64,000 nucleotides of DNA from Idiomarina zobellii (GTDB lineage: Bacteria; Pseudomonadota; Gammaproteobacteria; Enterobacterales; Alteromonadaceae), in contig NZ_FNCB01000003.1 in NCBI RefSeq assembly GCF_900100855.1, positions 185,231 to 249,230 on the forward strand, written 5' to 3'. The position numbers and the translations under genes were made by a program. The notes below the pieces were generated by a model that was not told the origin of the DNA, did not search any database, and saw only the letters and a program-made list of their open reading frames with translations. Shown here piece after piece: positions 53,761 to 63,943 of the stretch; positions within the stretch are counted from its first letter, which is position 1, and each line of letters begins with the position of its first letter.

Positions 53761-55653
53761 TCAATTCAGTTTAAACTGTGTCACCAATTCTTCCAAGCGT
53801 TCAAATGCACGGCTTAACTCGCCACACGCTTGCTGGGTATTATCCAGATTAGCAACACTTTGCTCGTTCATACTACTGATATCCATAATGTCTTTATCGA
53901 GCGTTTGGATCACTGAGGTTTGCTGCTCTGTTGCAGACGCAACCGAATGGTTGACCTCGTCAATTTGCGAAATAATGGCATCAATTTCGCTCATGTGCTC
54001 AGCAGACTCCTCAGCACTTTGTACGCAAGCGTCACTAATTTCACGACTTTCTTCAATGACGCTGACTGCTGACTTAGTGCCCTGCCGCACTTCCTCAATC
54101 ATGTTTTCAACTTCGGCCGCCGAATCAGAGGTGCGCTGGGCTAAGTTACGAACTTCATCGGCGACAACAGCGAAGCCACGACCGGCTTCACCGGCTCGCG
54201 CAGCTTCAATCGCGGCGTTAAGTGCCAGCAAGTTTGTTTGCTCGGTAATGCCTTTAATCACTTCAATAATCTGACCAATGTTTTGCGTGTCTTCGTCGAG
54301 TTTCCCAATCGCCTGCCCTGATGCGTCCATTCGTTCAGACAAGTGCTGAATTTGCTGACGATTGTGTTGCAACGCCTGTTGAGCCGCAGTGGTTTTTTCA
54401 CTACCGGTGCTAGCCTGCGCAGACGCCTTCGCCGCACTGTCGGCAATTTCAGTTGCACTCGCGCCAAGCTCGTTGATGGCCGTAGCCACAGAGTTCGCTT
54501 TGTTCGCTTGCTCATGACCTATGTGCATCGAATCGTCGCTGGCCTTAGTCATACTCTGAATGTTTTGCTCAACCTGCTTCGCAGCGTTTGTCACTTCTTG
54601 TAAGGCATTTTGAATACGCTCAATAAACTCATTCATCCGTTGTGAGACAACACCAAATTCGTCATCAGATTCCACTGGCAATCGCTGCGTTAAATCGCCT
54701 TCACCGCGGGCAATATCGGTTACCGCTTCATTCAGTCGGTTAAGTGGTTTTAGTAGCAGTCGTAATAGCCAGCTCATGGACACAACAACCGCGACAATAC
54801 CCAGCACTAGATACACAATAGCTGTCCAACCAAAGGTAGACACATCGGCATAAGCTTTCGTGCGGTCAATGACGACTCCTAAATACCAGTCGACGCCTTG
54901 AATGCCTTTAATTTTATGGAAAGACACCAAGCTGTCCTGACCATCGACCTCGTATTCTTTAAAAGTCGGGGAAAACGACACCGAACTGTCTATGTAGTCA
55001 TTCAGAGAAGTTTCTATGCGGTCATTGTTCGGATGAACCAGAATATTCCGGCTGTCGCTGACCAGAAACGCCTGTCCCATTCCCATGAAGTCAATGTCAT
55101 TAATAATGGCGGAAATATCGTCCAGCATCATATCGCCACCGGCAACACCCACTAAACGACCATTGCGTTCCATTGGGACTACGGCAGTAATAGTAAGCTC
55201 ATTAGTGGTTACATCAATATAGGGGGTAGTGTAAGTCGGCTGTCCCTCATCGACCGCCAGCTGATACCAGGGGCGTGTGCGGGCATCGTAGTCGTCAGGC
55301 AAGTCAATGTTGGTGTCATCGAGCAAGAAGGTCCCGTCAATTAACCCGTAATACACGTTTTTAAAATTGCCTGCCGCTTTTGACTGTTGCACACGCTCCA
55401 GTGCACGCTCGGTTGAATCAGCGGTTTTATAAGCATCGGCAGTGGCCTGCACGATACTCATGCGGTCGTTAAACCATTGTGAGATATTGTTCGACACCGA
55501 GTCCGACAATGCCTGCATTTGCTGCTGAAGCTCCGTCCGAGTTTGCGTCGACATTTGCAAAAAATTAGTCAAGGTAAAAATACCTAAGACCAACACCAGT
55601 ATCGCCGATGCAGCGACAATGACTTTTTGAGTGAACTTCAGTTTCTTCAGCAT
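53761..55653 (-). CDS. Methyl-accepting chemotaxis protein with dCache sensor
   Basis: 630-residue transmembrane receptor: helix 1 (about 11-31), a periplasmic double-Cache ligand domain (about 35-280, with the [22 protein letters not shown] segment typical of amino-acid-type sensors), helix 2 (about 283-303), HAMP, and a cytoplasmic signalling domain with the tip [20 protein letters not shown]. No C-terminal CheR-binding pentapeptide is present. The ligand cannot be predicted. No other chemotaxis gene lies nearby. Confidence 0.93.
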   Translation of the reverse strand: MLKKLKFTQKVIVAASAILVLVLGIFTLTNFLQMSTQTRTELQQQMQALSDSVSNNISQWFNDRMSIVQATADAYKTADSTERALERVQQSKAAGNFKNVYYGLIDGTFLLDDTNIDLPDDYDARTRPWYQLAVDEGQPTYTTPYIDVTTNELTITAVVPMERNGRLVGVAGGDMMLDDISAIINDIDFMGMGQAFLVSDSRNILVHPNNDRIETSLNDYIDSSVSFSPTFKEYEVDGQDSLVSFHKIKGIQGVDWYLGVVIDRTKAYADVSTFGWTAIVYLVLGIVAVVVSMSWLLRLLLKPLNRLNEAVTDIARGEGDLTQRLPVESDDEFGVVSQRMNEFIERIQNALQEVTNAAKQVEQNIQSMTKASDDSMHIGHEQANKANSVATAINELGASATEIADSAAKASAQASTGSEKTTAAQQALQHNRQQIQHLSERMDASGQAIGKLDEDTQNIGQIIEVIKGITEQTNLLALNAAIEAARAGEAGRGFAVVADEVRNLAQRTSDSAAEVENMIEEVRQGTKSAVSVIEESREISDACVQSAEESAEHMSEIDAIISQIDEVNHSVASATEQQTSVIQTLDKDIMDISSMNEQSVANLDNTQQACGELSRAFERLEELVTQFKLN

Positions 55654-55685
55654 GATTTTTAATCGCTTTTTATTATAAGTGTTGC

Positions 55686-57056
55686 TTAACCAACCTGAAT
55701 ATCTGTTTCAGGGAAACGTATGTGTCGTTTACGCGGCGTCGCTAAAAAATAGGCCAATGTCAGTGGCCCAACACGGCCGGCAAACATTAAAAATACTAAT
55801 ACTACCTGACTTGCGGCAGTAACATCGGCAGTAATGCCACGAGAAAGTCCCACTGTTGCCGACGCAGATAAAACTTCAAAGGTTATATCTATAAACGGCA
55901 GCGGATTCAAAATCATTAGGATAAATATGCCAAGGAACATTAAAGTGAGCGTAACTAAGGTCACCGCCAGCGCTTTCATCACAATTTCCTGTGGCACAGT
56001 TCGGTTCAACAAAGTCACGTGTTCGCGGCGTCTTAAAAAAGCGTAGGTTGCCACTAACAGCACAATAAAGGTGCCTAACTTAATACCGCCCGCAGTACTC
56101 ATTGAGCCGCCGCCAATCAGCATGAGCAATAGCGTGAATACGGCACTGGCTTCTGTCATAGCGCCGGTATCAACCGTATTAAAACCTGCCGAACGGGGGG
56201 TTGTTGCCTGGAACCAGGCCGCCATTGCCTGATCCCCAATACTCAAATTAGCAAAGGTGGCCGGGTTGTTCATTTCTAACAACCAAATAATGGCCACAGA
56301 GAGCACATTAATAATTAGCGTGGCGATTAAAATCGCGCGGGTATACACCGAAAAGTCATGCCAACGCCGCTTCTCCGCAATGTTAGTAATAACCGAGAAG
56401 CCCAAGCCACCAATGACAAATAAAATGCTGACAATAAGGTTCACTGGAATACTGCTAGCGTAATCGACTAAACCATTAGGCGAGAGCACAAAGCCGGCGC
56501 TGTTAAAGGCAGAAATGGCGTAAAATACCGCTTCCGATAAGGCGTCTACAAAGCCTTTATCACCCCACCAGGTGAGTGTTAAACCCACTACGGCAACGGC
56601 CTCAACCGTCAGTGCCAAAGACACCACTGCTTTAGCCGTACGACCAATATTGGCAAGACTGGTTTGATGCATGGCTTCTTTAGCCATTAACTGATGCTGA
56701 AGTCCGACATGGCCACCAAGCGACATAGCGGCCAACACCGCGAAGGTCATAAAACCTAAGCCGCCCGCCTGTATCAACACAGCCAACACAGTCAGCCCAA
56801 ATACGCTGTACGTTGCGCCGGTATCCACTACCACCAACCCGGTTACAGTTACGGCCGACGTTGCAGTAAACAGGCTTTCCAACCAAGTGATAGGCTGCTC
56901 CGTGGCTCCCGGAATTTTCAGCAACAAAGTACCCAATAGAATCAGGCAGGCAAAGCCTCCTGACAAAATGACCGGCGGGCTGGCTTTAAAAGCCCGACGC
57001 TTGCGCCGGCCGGGCTTTCTGTATAACCAAGCTAACGAGGGAACCCACTGTTTCAT
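55686..57056 (-). CDS. ktrB: TrkH/KtrB family potassium transporter subunit
   Basis: Potassium-translocating membrane subunit of 456 residues with four M1-P-M2 repeats; pore-loop glycines are visible in [35 protein letters not shown] and [11 protein letters not shown]. It overlaps the regulatory subunit gene by four bases. Length and pairing with one short TrkA-N protein fit the Ktr type better than TrkH/TrkA. Confidence 0.92.
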   Translation of the reverse strand: MKQWVPSLAWLYRKPGRRKRRAFKASPPVILSGGFACLILLGTLLLKIPGATEQPITWLESLFTATSAVTVTGLVVVDTGATYSVFGLTVLAVLIQAGGLGFMTFAVLAAMSLGGHVGLQHQLMAKEAMHQTSLANIGRTAKAVVSLALTVEAVAVVGLTLTWWGDKGFVDALSEAVFYAISAFNSAGFVLSPNGLVDYASSIPVNLIVSILFVIGGLGFSVITNIAEKRRWHDFSVYTRAILIATLIINVLSVAIIWLLEMNNPATFANLSIGDQAMAAWFQATTPRSAGFNTVDTGAMTEASAVFTLLLMLIGGGSMSTAGGIKLGTFIVLLVATYAFLRRREHVTLLNRTVPQEIVMKALAVTLVTLTLMFLGIFILMILNPLPFIDITFEVLSASATVGLSRGITADVTAASQVVLVFLMFAGRVGPLTLAYFLATPRKRHIRFPETDIQVG

Positions 57057-57715
57057 GAAGGCTCTTTCAGTTTAGGTGCAATGGACTTCAGAGCTTTTAA
57101 ACTACCTGCCATTACCAAAGTTTCATTACCTTCCAACTCCATATCCATTGACGGATTAGTTGTTACCTCATCACGCTTTTTCAGCAGCAACATGTGAAAA
57201 AATTCAGAGTCTTCAGAGGAAACATCGCGCAATTTTTTACCTTTTAAATACTCGCCAATACTGATTTCCACACAAAACCAGTTATGCCCAAGCGACATAT
57301 ACTCATTCACCATGGGGTAGTTCAGTGACTGCGCTACACGAATGCCCATTTCCTCTTCCGGATGAATAATGCGGCTTACCCCCAGTTTGGAGAGAATCTG
57401 ATGGTGTGACTTAGACGTGGCTTTGGCCCAAATTTCTTTTACACCAATGCTTTTCAGGTGCAAAACACAGAGTAAGCTGGCTTGAAGATCTTCGCCAATA
57501 GCCACTAAGACGACTTCGCAATTGGCTAAATCGAGCTCTTGTAGTGCTTTTTCATCGGTCACATCGGCTATGGCCGAATGCGTCAGCACTTCCGCCATGG
57601 CTTCAACAGCTTTTTCATCTGAGTCGACACCAATGACGTAGTGTCCAAGGTCTAAAAGCTCCATTGAAGTCCGGGCGCCGAAACGCCCTAAACCAATAAC
57701 GCCAAATTCAGCCAT
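57053..57715 (-). CDS. ktrA: KtrA/TrkA family potassium uptake regulatory subunit
   Basis: 220-residue cytoplasmic RCK protein that gates the membrane subunit in response to nucleotides. The Rossmann motif VIGLGRFGARTSMELL and Asp at the end of strand 2 (IGVDSDE) show the N domain; a TrkA-C domain follows from about residue 135. It overlaps ktrB by four bases. Confidence 0.93.
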   Translation of the reverse strand: MAEFGVIGLGRFGARTSMELLDLGHYVIGVDSDEKAVEAMAEVLTHSAIADVTDEKALQELDLANCEVVLVAIGEDLQASLLCVLHLKSIGVKEIWAKATSKSHHQILSKLGVSRIIHPEEEMGIRVAQSLNYPMVNEYMSLGHNWFCVEISIGEYLKGKKLRDVSSEDSEFFHMLLLKKRDEVTTNPSMDMELEGNETLVMAGSLKALKSIAPKLKEPS

Positions 57716-57724
57716 AGTTCGCTC

Positions 57725-60388
57725 CTATTGCGCTTTCGCTGGTGCTAAAAATAGTGCATTCATTAATAAGGTATTCAAGCCATCCATGTATGCGCGGTAG
57801 GTTGGCTCCTGAGTAAAACTAATTACCATACCTTTTCCACTGGGTTGCCATATTAACAACGGCTTATAAGGCAGCTGCTTAGCAATATCATCCCATAAGA
57901 AACCACTTGCCAGCATAGTGTCTGCGTCGGCAAACCATGCAATGTTGCGGCCATGGTTAATGTCGATAGGGGTCAGCACGTCGTTGCCGTTATAAATGCT
58001 GACGACTTGCGGTTTTACACCCGCACTTAACCAATGGTCAGTATCGACTTGCGCATTTAACAGCGCACCAGGCACCCAGTCTGGATCAGCGCCATGTGGT
58101 TTTATTTCCGTTAAAAATTGTTCCCGGCTTTCAATCACTTTGCCGTCAATTTTTAACTCCTCTGCCGGTTTTTCCACACCTTCTTCCGGTACTTTGCGCT
58201 CGAGCTTGGTATTAAGAAGACCGGCATCGACAGCCCAGGCTGACGCACCACCTAAGGTCAATAGCACGCCGCCGTCTGACACCCACTGTTTCAACTTCTC
58301 AATAGTGCTGTCGGTGAACACACCGTCATAACCACCTTCCGGTAAAATCAACACGTCCAAGCCGTTCAGATCATCCTGAATCAACTGCATGGTGCGAATT
58401 GCGGTTACCGGGTAACCCATTTGACGCTCAATCACAAAACGCGTGTGGCCAGCGTTATACGCACTCACCGGTTCATCCCAGGCAATGGCAATGTTCGGCG
58501 CTTCTAACTGACTGACATTATGAGAGCCAAAGTTTGGGCCTTCAGTAATCCAGCTGGTATCAACGCCTTCCACTGTCGCGCCGGACTCTTCTACCAGTTT
58601 TTGCAGAGTTTGTGACAACTCACTACCGTTATCCGCAACCCTCAGAATAAGAGAACCACTTGGGAATTGACCCGCTTTTTCATGAGTAAAGGCTAACTCG
58701 CTTTGGCGTACACTTAAGCCTTCACGTAAGGCAGAAGTTAAAAAGCGCCCCGCGTTCATGTCGCCCCAACGCACTAAATAAGCCACTTCTGCGTCCGGAT
58801 TAATCACTTTACCCGGGGCAATGCGACCTTCTTCAACCATAGCGGTTTTTACGTCAGGCAAGTCATCACAGCTGTGGCTGTCCACGTTAAACATTAGTGG
58901 TAACGACCAGCCAGTTACGTCATAAATTTGGTCTGGCAGGTTGTTCTTGCGGCGTTGTTCCTGCTCTTTTAAAAAGTCGTCCGCCATGTCGACTTGTTCG
59001 TCCATCAGTGTGCGAATAAGACGATGCGACGGCTGTGCCATATCAACGATATAAGCGCCCGGTTGGTAGTCAACGTCGCACACTTCAAAGGCCTGCTCTG
59101 CCTGCTTAACTTCAACCCCCTGCTCAACCAACAAAGACGCTAGTTTACGTGCGCCAGCCGGGTCATCTGTTGCCGGTAAAATCAACGAACGAACGTCGCC
59201 GTCTTCACCCGCTTCCACGGCGGATTTACGATAATTCCAGAATTTCTGTAGTAACGCTTCACGACGTTCTGACACTGTTTGAATGGTCGAAATAGACGCA
59301 ATAAAGTGCTGCTGAACCCCGTCGGCATAGGTCAGTACGTCACCGTCTTTGCGGTTAAACAAATGCCCGCGAGCGGACGCCATTTCGTAAGTCATTGCCA
59401 CCGAACCATAATAGAGCGGCCAGCTGGCACCGTAGCCCGGGTAAAACGCATCGAAAATTTCGCGCGTGAAGTAGTCGAACCCCTTTTTGTCGAACCACTG
59501 GCCGTTATTTTTGCCTATCCAGTTCAGGCTTTCGCGCTGAGACTCTGTAATTAACGGGTTATAAGGACGGGCTTCCGGCGTAAAGTAGTAGGTAGAATCA
59601 CCACCCATTTCATGCAGGTCTACAAACACCAACGGGTAGTATTTCAGCAAGGCATCAATTTGACCGCTAATTTCTGGTTGCGTCAGCGCAATCCAGTCTC
59701 GGTTCATATCGAATAAATAATGGTTTGTGCGCCCGTTTGGCCAGGGCTCGTTATGTTCCGCACTGCGGCGATCACCCGAATGCTCCATGCCAACACTCAT
59801 GTAATAGCGGTCAACAAAACGTGCCCGACCGTCCGGATTTTGCAGTGGGTCAATAAAGACCATGGTGTTGTCTAACCAGCGCTGCGTTTGCTCGCGTTGG
59901 TCATGCAACAAATGATACGCCGTCATCATAGAGGCTTCCGGCGACGAAATTTCATTGCCATGAACACCATACGACAGCCAAATACTACCCGGCAGTTCGT
60001 TAATCAGCTTTTCTGCCTCACTTCGGCTGGTCTTGCGCGGATCCGCGAGTGACTGCATACCCTGCATAAAGCCGTCAAAGTCGGCAATATTTTCTTCGCT
60101 GGAAATAACCGCATAATACAATGTGCGACCTTCCCAGCTTTCGCCGTACTCCAAAAGCTTCACCTGCTTAGGATAAGCCGCTTCCAACGCCTCAAAATAG
60201 CGACTCATGTCTGCCGAGCTCGTTATCTTGGTACCTATTGGATAACCAAGCACCTGCTCGACCGTTACTTCCGAATCGGCATAGTTGGCTTCAGGTAGCA
60301 GTGAGCTTTCCCCAGCCAGTTGCTGGGCATGTGAGGGAAAAACAAACCAAGAAGCGGCGACAAGCGCCGCAATTTTGAGACTGCGCAT
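57725..60388 (-). CDS. Secreted M14 family zinc carboxypeptidase
   Basis: 887-residue exported protein with a signal peptide ending PSHA. The M14 domain (about 45-380) has zinc ligands His143 and Glu146 (GVHGNEISSPE) and His259 (VDLHEMGG). The C-terminal half contains a class I glutamine amidotransferase-like segment (about 640-730, LDVLILPEGGYDGVF). Large multidomain M14 peptidases of this type are common in protein-degrading marine gammaproteobacteria. Substrate unknown. Confidence 0.9.
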   Translation of the reverse strand: MRSLKIAALVAASWFVFPSHAQQLAGESSLLPEANYADSEVTVEQVLGYPIGTKITSSADMSRYFEALEAAYPKQVKLLEYGESWEGRTLYYAVISSEENIADFDGFMQGMQSLADPRKTSRSEAEKLINELPGSIWLSYGVHGNEISSPEASMMTAYHLLHDQREQTQRWLDNTMVFIDPLQNPDGRARFVDRYYMSVGMEHSGDRRSAEHNEPWPNGRTNHYLFDMNRDWIALTQPEISGQIDALLKYYPLVFVDLHEMGGDSTYYFTPEARPYNPLITESQRESLNWIGKNNGQWFDKKGFDYFTREIFDAFYPGYGASWPLYYGSVAMTYEMASARGHLFNRKDGDVLTYADGVQQHFIASISTIQTVSERREALLQKFWNYRKSAVEAGEDGDVRSLILPATDDPAGARKLASLLVEQGVEVKQAEQAFEVCDVDYQPGAYIVDMAQPSHRLIRTLMDEQVDMADDFLKEQEQRRKNNLPDQIYDVTGWSLPLMFNVDSHSCDDLPDVKTAMVEEGRIAPGKVINPDAEVAYLVRWGDMNAGRFLTSALREGLSVRQSELAFTHEKAGQFPSGSLILRVADNGSELSQTLQKLVEESGATVEGVDTSWITEGPNFGSHNVSQLEAPNIAIAWDEPVSAYNAGHTRFVIERQMGYPVTAIRTMQLIQDDLNGLDVLILPEGGYDGVFTDSTIEKLKQWVSDGGVLLTLGGASAWAVDAGLLNTKLERKVPEEGVEKPAEELKIDGKVIESREQFLTEIKPHGADPDWVPGALLNAQVDTDHWLSAGVKPQVVSIYNGNDVLTPIDINHGRNIAWFADADTMLASGFLWDDIAKQLPYKPLLIWQPSGKGMVISFTQEPTYRAYMDGLNTLLMNALFLAPAKAQ

Positions 60389-60495
60389 GGTTATTCCTGT
60401 TGTTCAATACACCTTTTAATAGTGTTTAGGGTTTCTTTTTATGTTCCCCTAATGTAAAAGCTTGAACAAGGGAAGTGAAGCTCAATTTAGGCGCT

Positions 60496-61686
60496 ATGAA
60501 TAAAAAGACTCAATTAACCACGCTGCTGGCGGCTATAGCCACAATGTTAGTGTTGGCCGGATGCCAAATAACACCTAATAACGTAAAACGCGTGATTAAT
60601 TCCGGCGTTCTTAGCGGTAACGATCCAACCGCCGTAGTGGAATCTATGGCACGTGAACGTTTGCAAAGCTACCGCAACAACCCACAACTGCTTATTAGCG
60701 ACATTCAAGACTTACGCGAGGCTTTGCGTGACCTGCGTGCCGTTGCTGAAGCTATTTGGGGCGACGAGGAAAACACGGTTCCCAGCGCGAAAAAATACGT
60801 TAAATACAGCGATAACTTTCATGCCAAAGCCGTGGTCGACTTTGAAAAAGGATTACTCACTGTTGCGACGTTACAGGACGGCGAAACCGAAACTCAGATC
60901 CGACAAAAGCTGCAAGCAGCAATCGTGCGCACATTACTAACACCGTCAGATTTAACTGCCGTCGATATATTTACAGCCAAAGAGCCAAAGGGCTCCGGCA
61001 AACCATTTTTAAGCGGGCAAGTCGTTGACCATGACGGTGTCGTAGTTGAATACCAATGGAGGGCGAATCGTTTTGCGAAATATTTAGTAAAGAATAAGCT
61101 TCAGATTCGTCAGGCCAAGGACACAGATGTTTACGAGGTAAGAATCCCACTTGTCGACGAACATAAGTCACTACGAAAGCACCAATATTCAGACTACGTT
61201 ATAGCCGCCGCCCAACGGTATAAGATTGAACCTGAACTAATTTACGCCATTATTGAAACGGAAAGCAGTTTTAATCCTTATGCGGTAAGTCACGCAAATG
61301 CCTATGGCTTAATGCAAGTTGTTCCATCAACCGCCGGCCGTGACGTGTTCGAGCGCATTCGAAAAATACCGGGACAGCCCACTTCTCAACAGCTGTTTGA
61401 TCCTGCACAAAATATCGACATTGGCAGCGCCTACCTTCACATATTAAATACTCAATATTTAAAGGCTGTTTCAAACCCGAATAGCCGAGAGTATGCTATT
61501 ATTTCAGCCTACAACGGCGGCGCCGGTAATGTACTAAAAACATTTTCCAGCAACCGCAGCCGAGCTTTACAAATAATAAACCGAAGCCAGCCCGGCCTTG
61601 TTTACCAGAGCTTAATATCGAAACACCCATTGGCAGAGAGTCGTCGTTATTTAGAAAAAGTAATGTACTTTAAGCAGAACTACTAA
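60496..61686 (+). CDS. mltC: Membrane-bound lytic murein transglycosylase C (MltC)
   Basis: Outer membrane lipoprotein that cleaves peptidoglycan glycan strands with formation of 1,6-anhydro ends. About 396 residues: lipobox LAGC ending the signal peptide, an N-terminal MltC domain (about 30-220) and a C-terminal SLT domain with catalytic Glu in AIIETESSFNPYA and the motifs AYGLMQVVPSTAG and AYNGGAGNV. I chose the ATG at 60496; an in-frame GTG at 60475 sits too close to the AAGG before it. Confidence 0.94.
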   Translation: MNKKTQLTTLLAAIATMLVLAGCQITPNNVKRVINSGVLSGNDPTAVVESMARERLQSYRNNPQLLISDIQDLREALRDLRAVAEAIWGDEENTVPSAKKYVKYSDNFHAKAVVDFEKGLLTVATLQDGETETQIRQKLQAAIVRTLLTPSDLTAVDIFTAKEPKGSGKPFLSGQVVDHDGVVVEYQWRANRFAKYLVKNKLQIRQAKDTDVYEVRIPLVDEHKSLRKHQYSDYVIAAAQRYKIEPELIYAIIETESSFNPYAVSHANAYGLMQVVPSTAGRDVFERIRKIPGQPTSQQLFDPAQNIDIGSAYLHILNTQYLKAVSNPNSREYAIISAYNGGAGNVLKTFSSNRSRALQIINRSQPGLVYQSLISKHPLAESRRYLEKVMYFKQNY

Positions 61687-61724
61687 TTACCCCTAAACAT
61701 GCATATTTAATCGGAAAGGAAGTA

Positions 61725-62129
61725 ATGACCCGAGAGCTATTCATTAAGATACTTTGGCGATCACTTGCTGCATTTTTTGTTTTGCTGGGGTTAATTGGGA
61801 TTGCGTTACCGGTTATGCCGACTGTTCCGTTTCTCATTGCTGCGCTGTGGGCCGCGAGTAAGGGCTGGCCAAGGCTCGAGTCATGGTTAATCAATCACCC
61901 TAAGTACGGTTCAGATATTCAGGTATGGCGGGAGTATCGAGTCATTAAACGACGCTCTAAAGCCTATGCCCTAATCATGATGGCTTGTGGTTATGTAGTC
62001 CTTTGGCTATTTGTTCCTCAAGTCGCAAATTGGCTAAAAGTAATCGTGGGACTCGTTTTAATTACCGTCGGAAGTTGGTTAGCTAGTCGACCAGAGTCAC
62101 CACCGAAAACAAAAACTGATTCTCCTTAA
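61725..62129 (+). CDS. DUF454 inner membrane protein (YbaN family)
   Basis: 134 residues with three or four membrane helices. The segment LGLIGIALPVMPTVPFLIAAL followed by WAASKGWPRLESWLINHPKYG is the DUF454 signature. GGAAAGGAAG precedes the ATG. The family's function is unknown. It stands between mltC and hemN. Confidence 0.88.
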   Translation: MTRELFIKILWRSLAAFFVLLGLIGIALPVMPTVPFLIAALWAASKGWPRLESWLINHPKYGSDIQVWREYRVIKRRSKAYALIMMACGYVVLWLFVPQVANWLKVIVGLVLITVGSWLASRPESPPKTKTDSP

Positions 62130-62148
62130 ATTTATAAAAGGAAGAACT

Positions 62149-62162
62149 TTGATCTAAGTCAC
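62149..62162 (+). promoter_or_regulatory. Possible FNR-type site upstream of hemN
   Basis: TTGATCTAAGTCAC resembles TTGAT-N4-ATCAA, with a perfect left half and three of five bases in the right half. It lies 70 bases before the hemN ATG. A weak -10 (TAAAAT, 62195-62200) follows. hemN genes are often activated by FNR/Anr when oxygen is low. Confidence 0.4.
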
Positions 62163-62231
62163 CTGCTTCGGAACTGTACAAATGGCCTCAGTGTTAAAAT
62201 ACACGGAGATTAGTCTGAATTTGAGGTTCAT

Positions 62232-63593
62232 ATGTCAGTTATTAAGTGGGACAAAAGGTTAATTACTAAATACAATATTAATGGCCCGAGATACACATCG
62301 TATCCAACGGCATTAATGTTGTCTGAACAGTTTTCTCAAGATCGCATTGCCAATGCACTGAAAACCGCCGGCGATGAGCTGTGCTTATACCTGCATTTGC
62401 CGTTTTGTCATAAGCTCTGCTATTACTGCGGCTGCAACAAGGTTATTACCCGCCACCAGCATAAAGCGGACAAATATCTAGACTACCTCGCACAAGAAAT
62501 GGCGATGTATCAGCCATTAGTTAAAAACAAGAAAATTCGTCAAATTCACTTAGGTGGGGGAACGCCTACCTTTTTGACCGAGGAACAACTGACACGGCTG
62601 ATGGACTTGGTTCATCAGCACTTTACCTTTGCCGAAAACCCAGAGGTGAGCATTGAGATAGACCCGCGCAGCTGCAGCGATGAGAAACTACGTCACTTGC
62701 GCGAACTCGGCTTTAACCGTGTCAGTTATGGCGTACAGGACTTTGATAAAAAAGTACAAATTGCCATTAACCGCGTGCAGGATGTCGACCTTATTGCACA
62801 TCAGTTAAAACTCAGCAAAGAGCTGGGCTTTGACTCAATTAACCTCGACTTAATTTATGGCCTGCCGTACCAGCGCCCGGAAACCTTTAAGAAGTCGATA
62901 GAGCAAGTCATTGAAATGGATCCCGATCGCATTTCCGTATTCAGCTACGCGCATTTACCACAGCGCTTCGCCGGTCAGAAGAAAATACCCGAAGAGTCCA
63001 TTCCACAGCCGTCAGTTAAGTTGAGCTTGCTCGAACAAGCCATTACTCAGCTCAACGACGCCGGCTATCAGTTTATTGGCATGGACCACTTTGCTAAAAA
63101 AGACGACGGCTTAGCCATTGCCCAACGCGAAGGTCGCTTACAACGTAACTTCCAGGGTTACACCACAGACGGTCAGGACGCATTACTAGGCTTAGGCGTG
63201 TCCTCTATTAGCCAGGTTAACGGTGTGCTATGGCAGCATGAAAAAGAGCTACCGGCTTACTACAAAATGATAGATAGCGGACAAAAGCCCATTGTTAAAG
63301 GCATGGCATTAACCGACGAAGACAAAGTGCGTGCAGCACTTATTTCACAAGTCATCTGCCACTTTGAGCTCGATATAGAAGCCTTTAAATCACAGTGGAA
63401 TATCGATGATTTCTGGGCACATTTCGCCGAAGCCATACCGCTACTGAAACCATTTATTGAAGACGGTTTAGTCGACGTCTCCGACAAAAAACTTCGCGTC
63501 ACAGAATTAGGCCGCCTTTGGGTACGCAGCATTTGTGCTTGTTTCGACGAATATCTGGACCACGGCCAGAATAGGTACTCCAAAGTGGTTTAG
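62232..63593 (+). CDS. hemN: Oxygen-independent coproporphyrinogen III dehydrogenase
   Basis: Radical SAM enzyme that decarboxylates coproporphyrinogen III to protoporphyrinogen IX without oxygen. 453 residues; the 4Fe-4S cysteines are Cys59, Cys63 and Cys66 with Cys68 next to them (CHKLCYYCGC), as in true HemN. HLGGGTPTFL and the C-terminal HemN domain (from about residue 360) are present. It supplies heme when oxygen is short, complementing the heme A pathway elsewhere in the window. Confidence 0.97.
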   Translation: MSVIKWDKRLITKYNINGPRYTSYPTALMLSEQFSQDRIANALKTAGDELCLYLHLPFCHKLCYYCGCNKVITRHQHKADKYLDYLAQEMAMYQPLVKNKKIRQIHLGGGTPTFLTEEQLTRLMDLVHQHFTFAENPEVSIEIDPRSCSDEKLRHLRELGFNRVSYGVQDFDKKVQIAINRVQDVDLIAHQLKLSKELGFDSINLDLIYGLPYQRPETFKKSIEQVIEMDPDRISVFSYAHLPQRFAGQKKIPEESIPQPSVKLSLLEQAITQLNDAGYQFIGMDHFAKKDDGLAIAQREGRLQRNFQGYTTDGQDALLGLGVSSISQVNGVLWQHEKELPAYYKMIDSGQKPIVKGMALTDEDKVRAALISQVICHFELDIEAFKSQWNIDDFWAHFAEAIPLLKPFIEDGLVDVSDKKLRVTELGRLWVRSICACFDEYLDHGQNRYSKVV

Positions 63594-63943
63594 CGGACAG
63601 CAGGGAAACGCTCTCTCCGGGCCGGGTATCTGTTACCAGAGAGACGCCGTTAACCCATATATGGACACCTCACATTACGCAAGTTGTTTAGTTACATAAT
63701 TTCACCTTGTTGCTAACCAGCTTTGCGTGAGGTGGACAGGATAAAACTGCACTCGTATATACGGCCTGTTTTGAGCTGCAAGTGATTCCTCAGTGAGCTC
63801 TGGCCTTCATGGATAACCGCACCCTTGGCGCTATATCGTCCCTTCTGAGTTATAACTCACTAGGTTCTCTCGGCATCTCAAGGGTCGGTTTTACCTGTTG
63901 CACCATGCAACTACGCATTGCTGGATGAGACTTAAATACTGTT
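63594..63943. other. Structured non-coding region, candidate IS end/guide RNA
   Basis: 350 bases without a gene. Visible structures: an interrupted stem CTCTCT / AGAGAG (63611-63616, 63638-63643) with inner GGTA / TACC; a longer imperfect pair (CACCTCA and CGCAA at 63666-63682 against TTGCG-TGAGGTG at 63723-63734); arms AGTGAG / CTCACT (63792-63797, 63856-63861); and a 12-base palindrome GAGTTATAACTC (63847-63858). In the IS1111 branch of IS110 elements the guide RNA is encoded downstream of the transposase, which is where this region lies. That reading is inference. Confidence 0.3.

Noticed and set aside
63594..63943. Terminator for hemN
   Set aside because: The stems near 63611-63643 are not followed by a T-run, so no standard terminator can be claimed.
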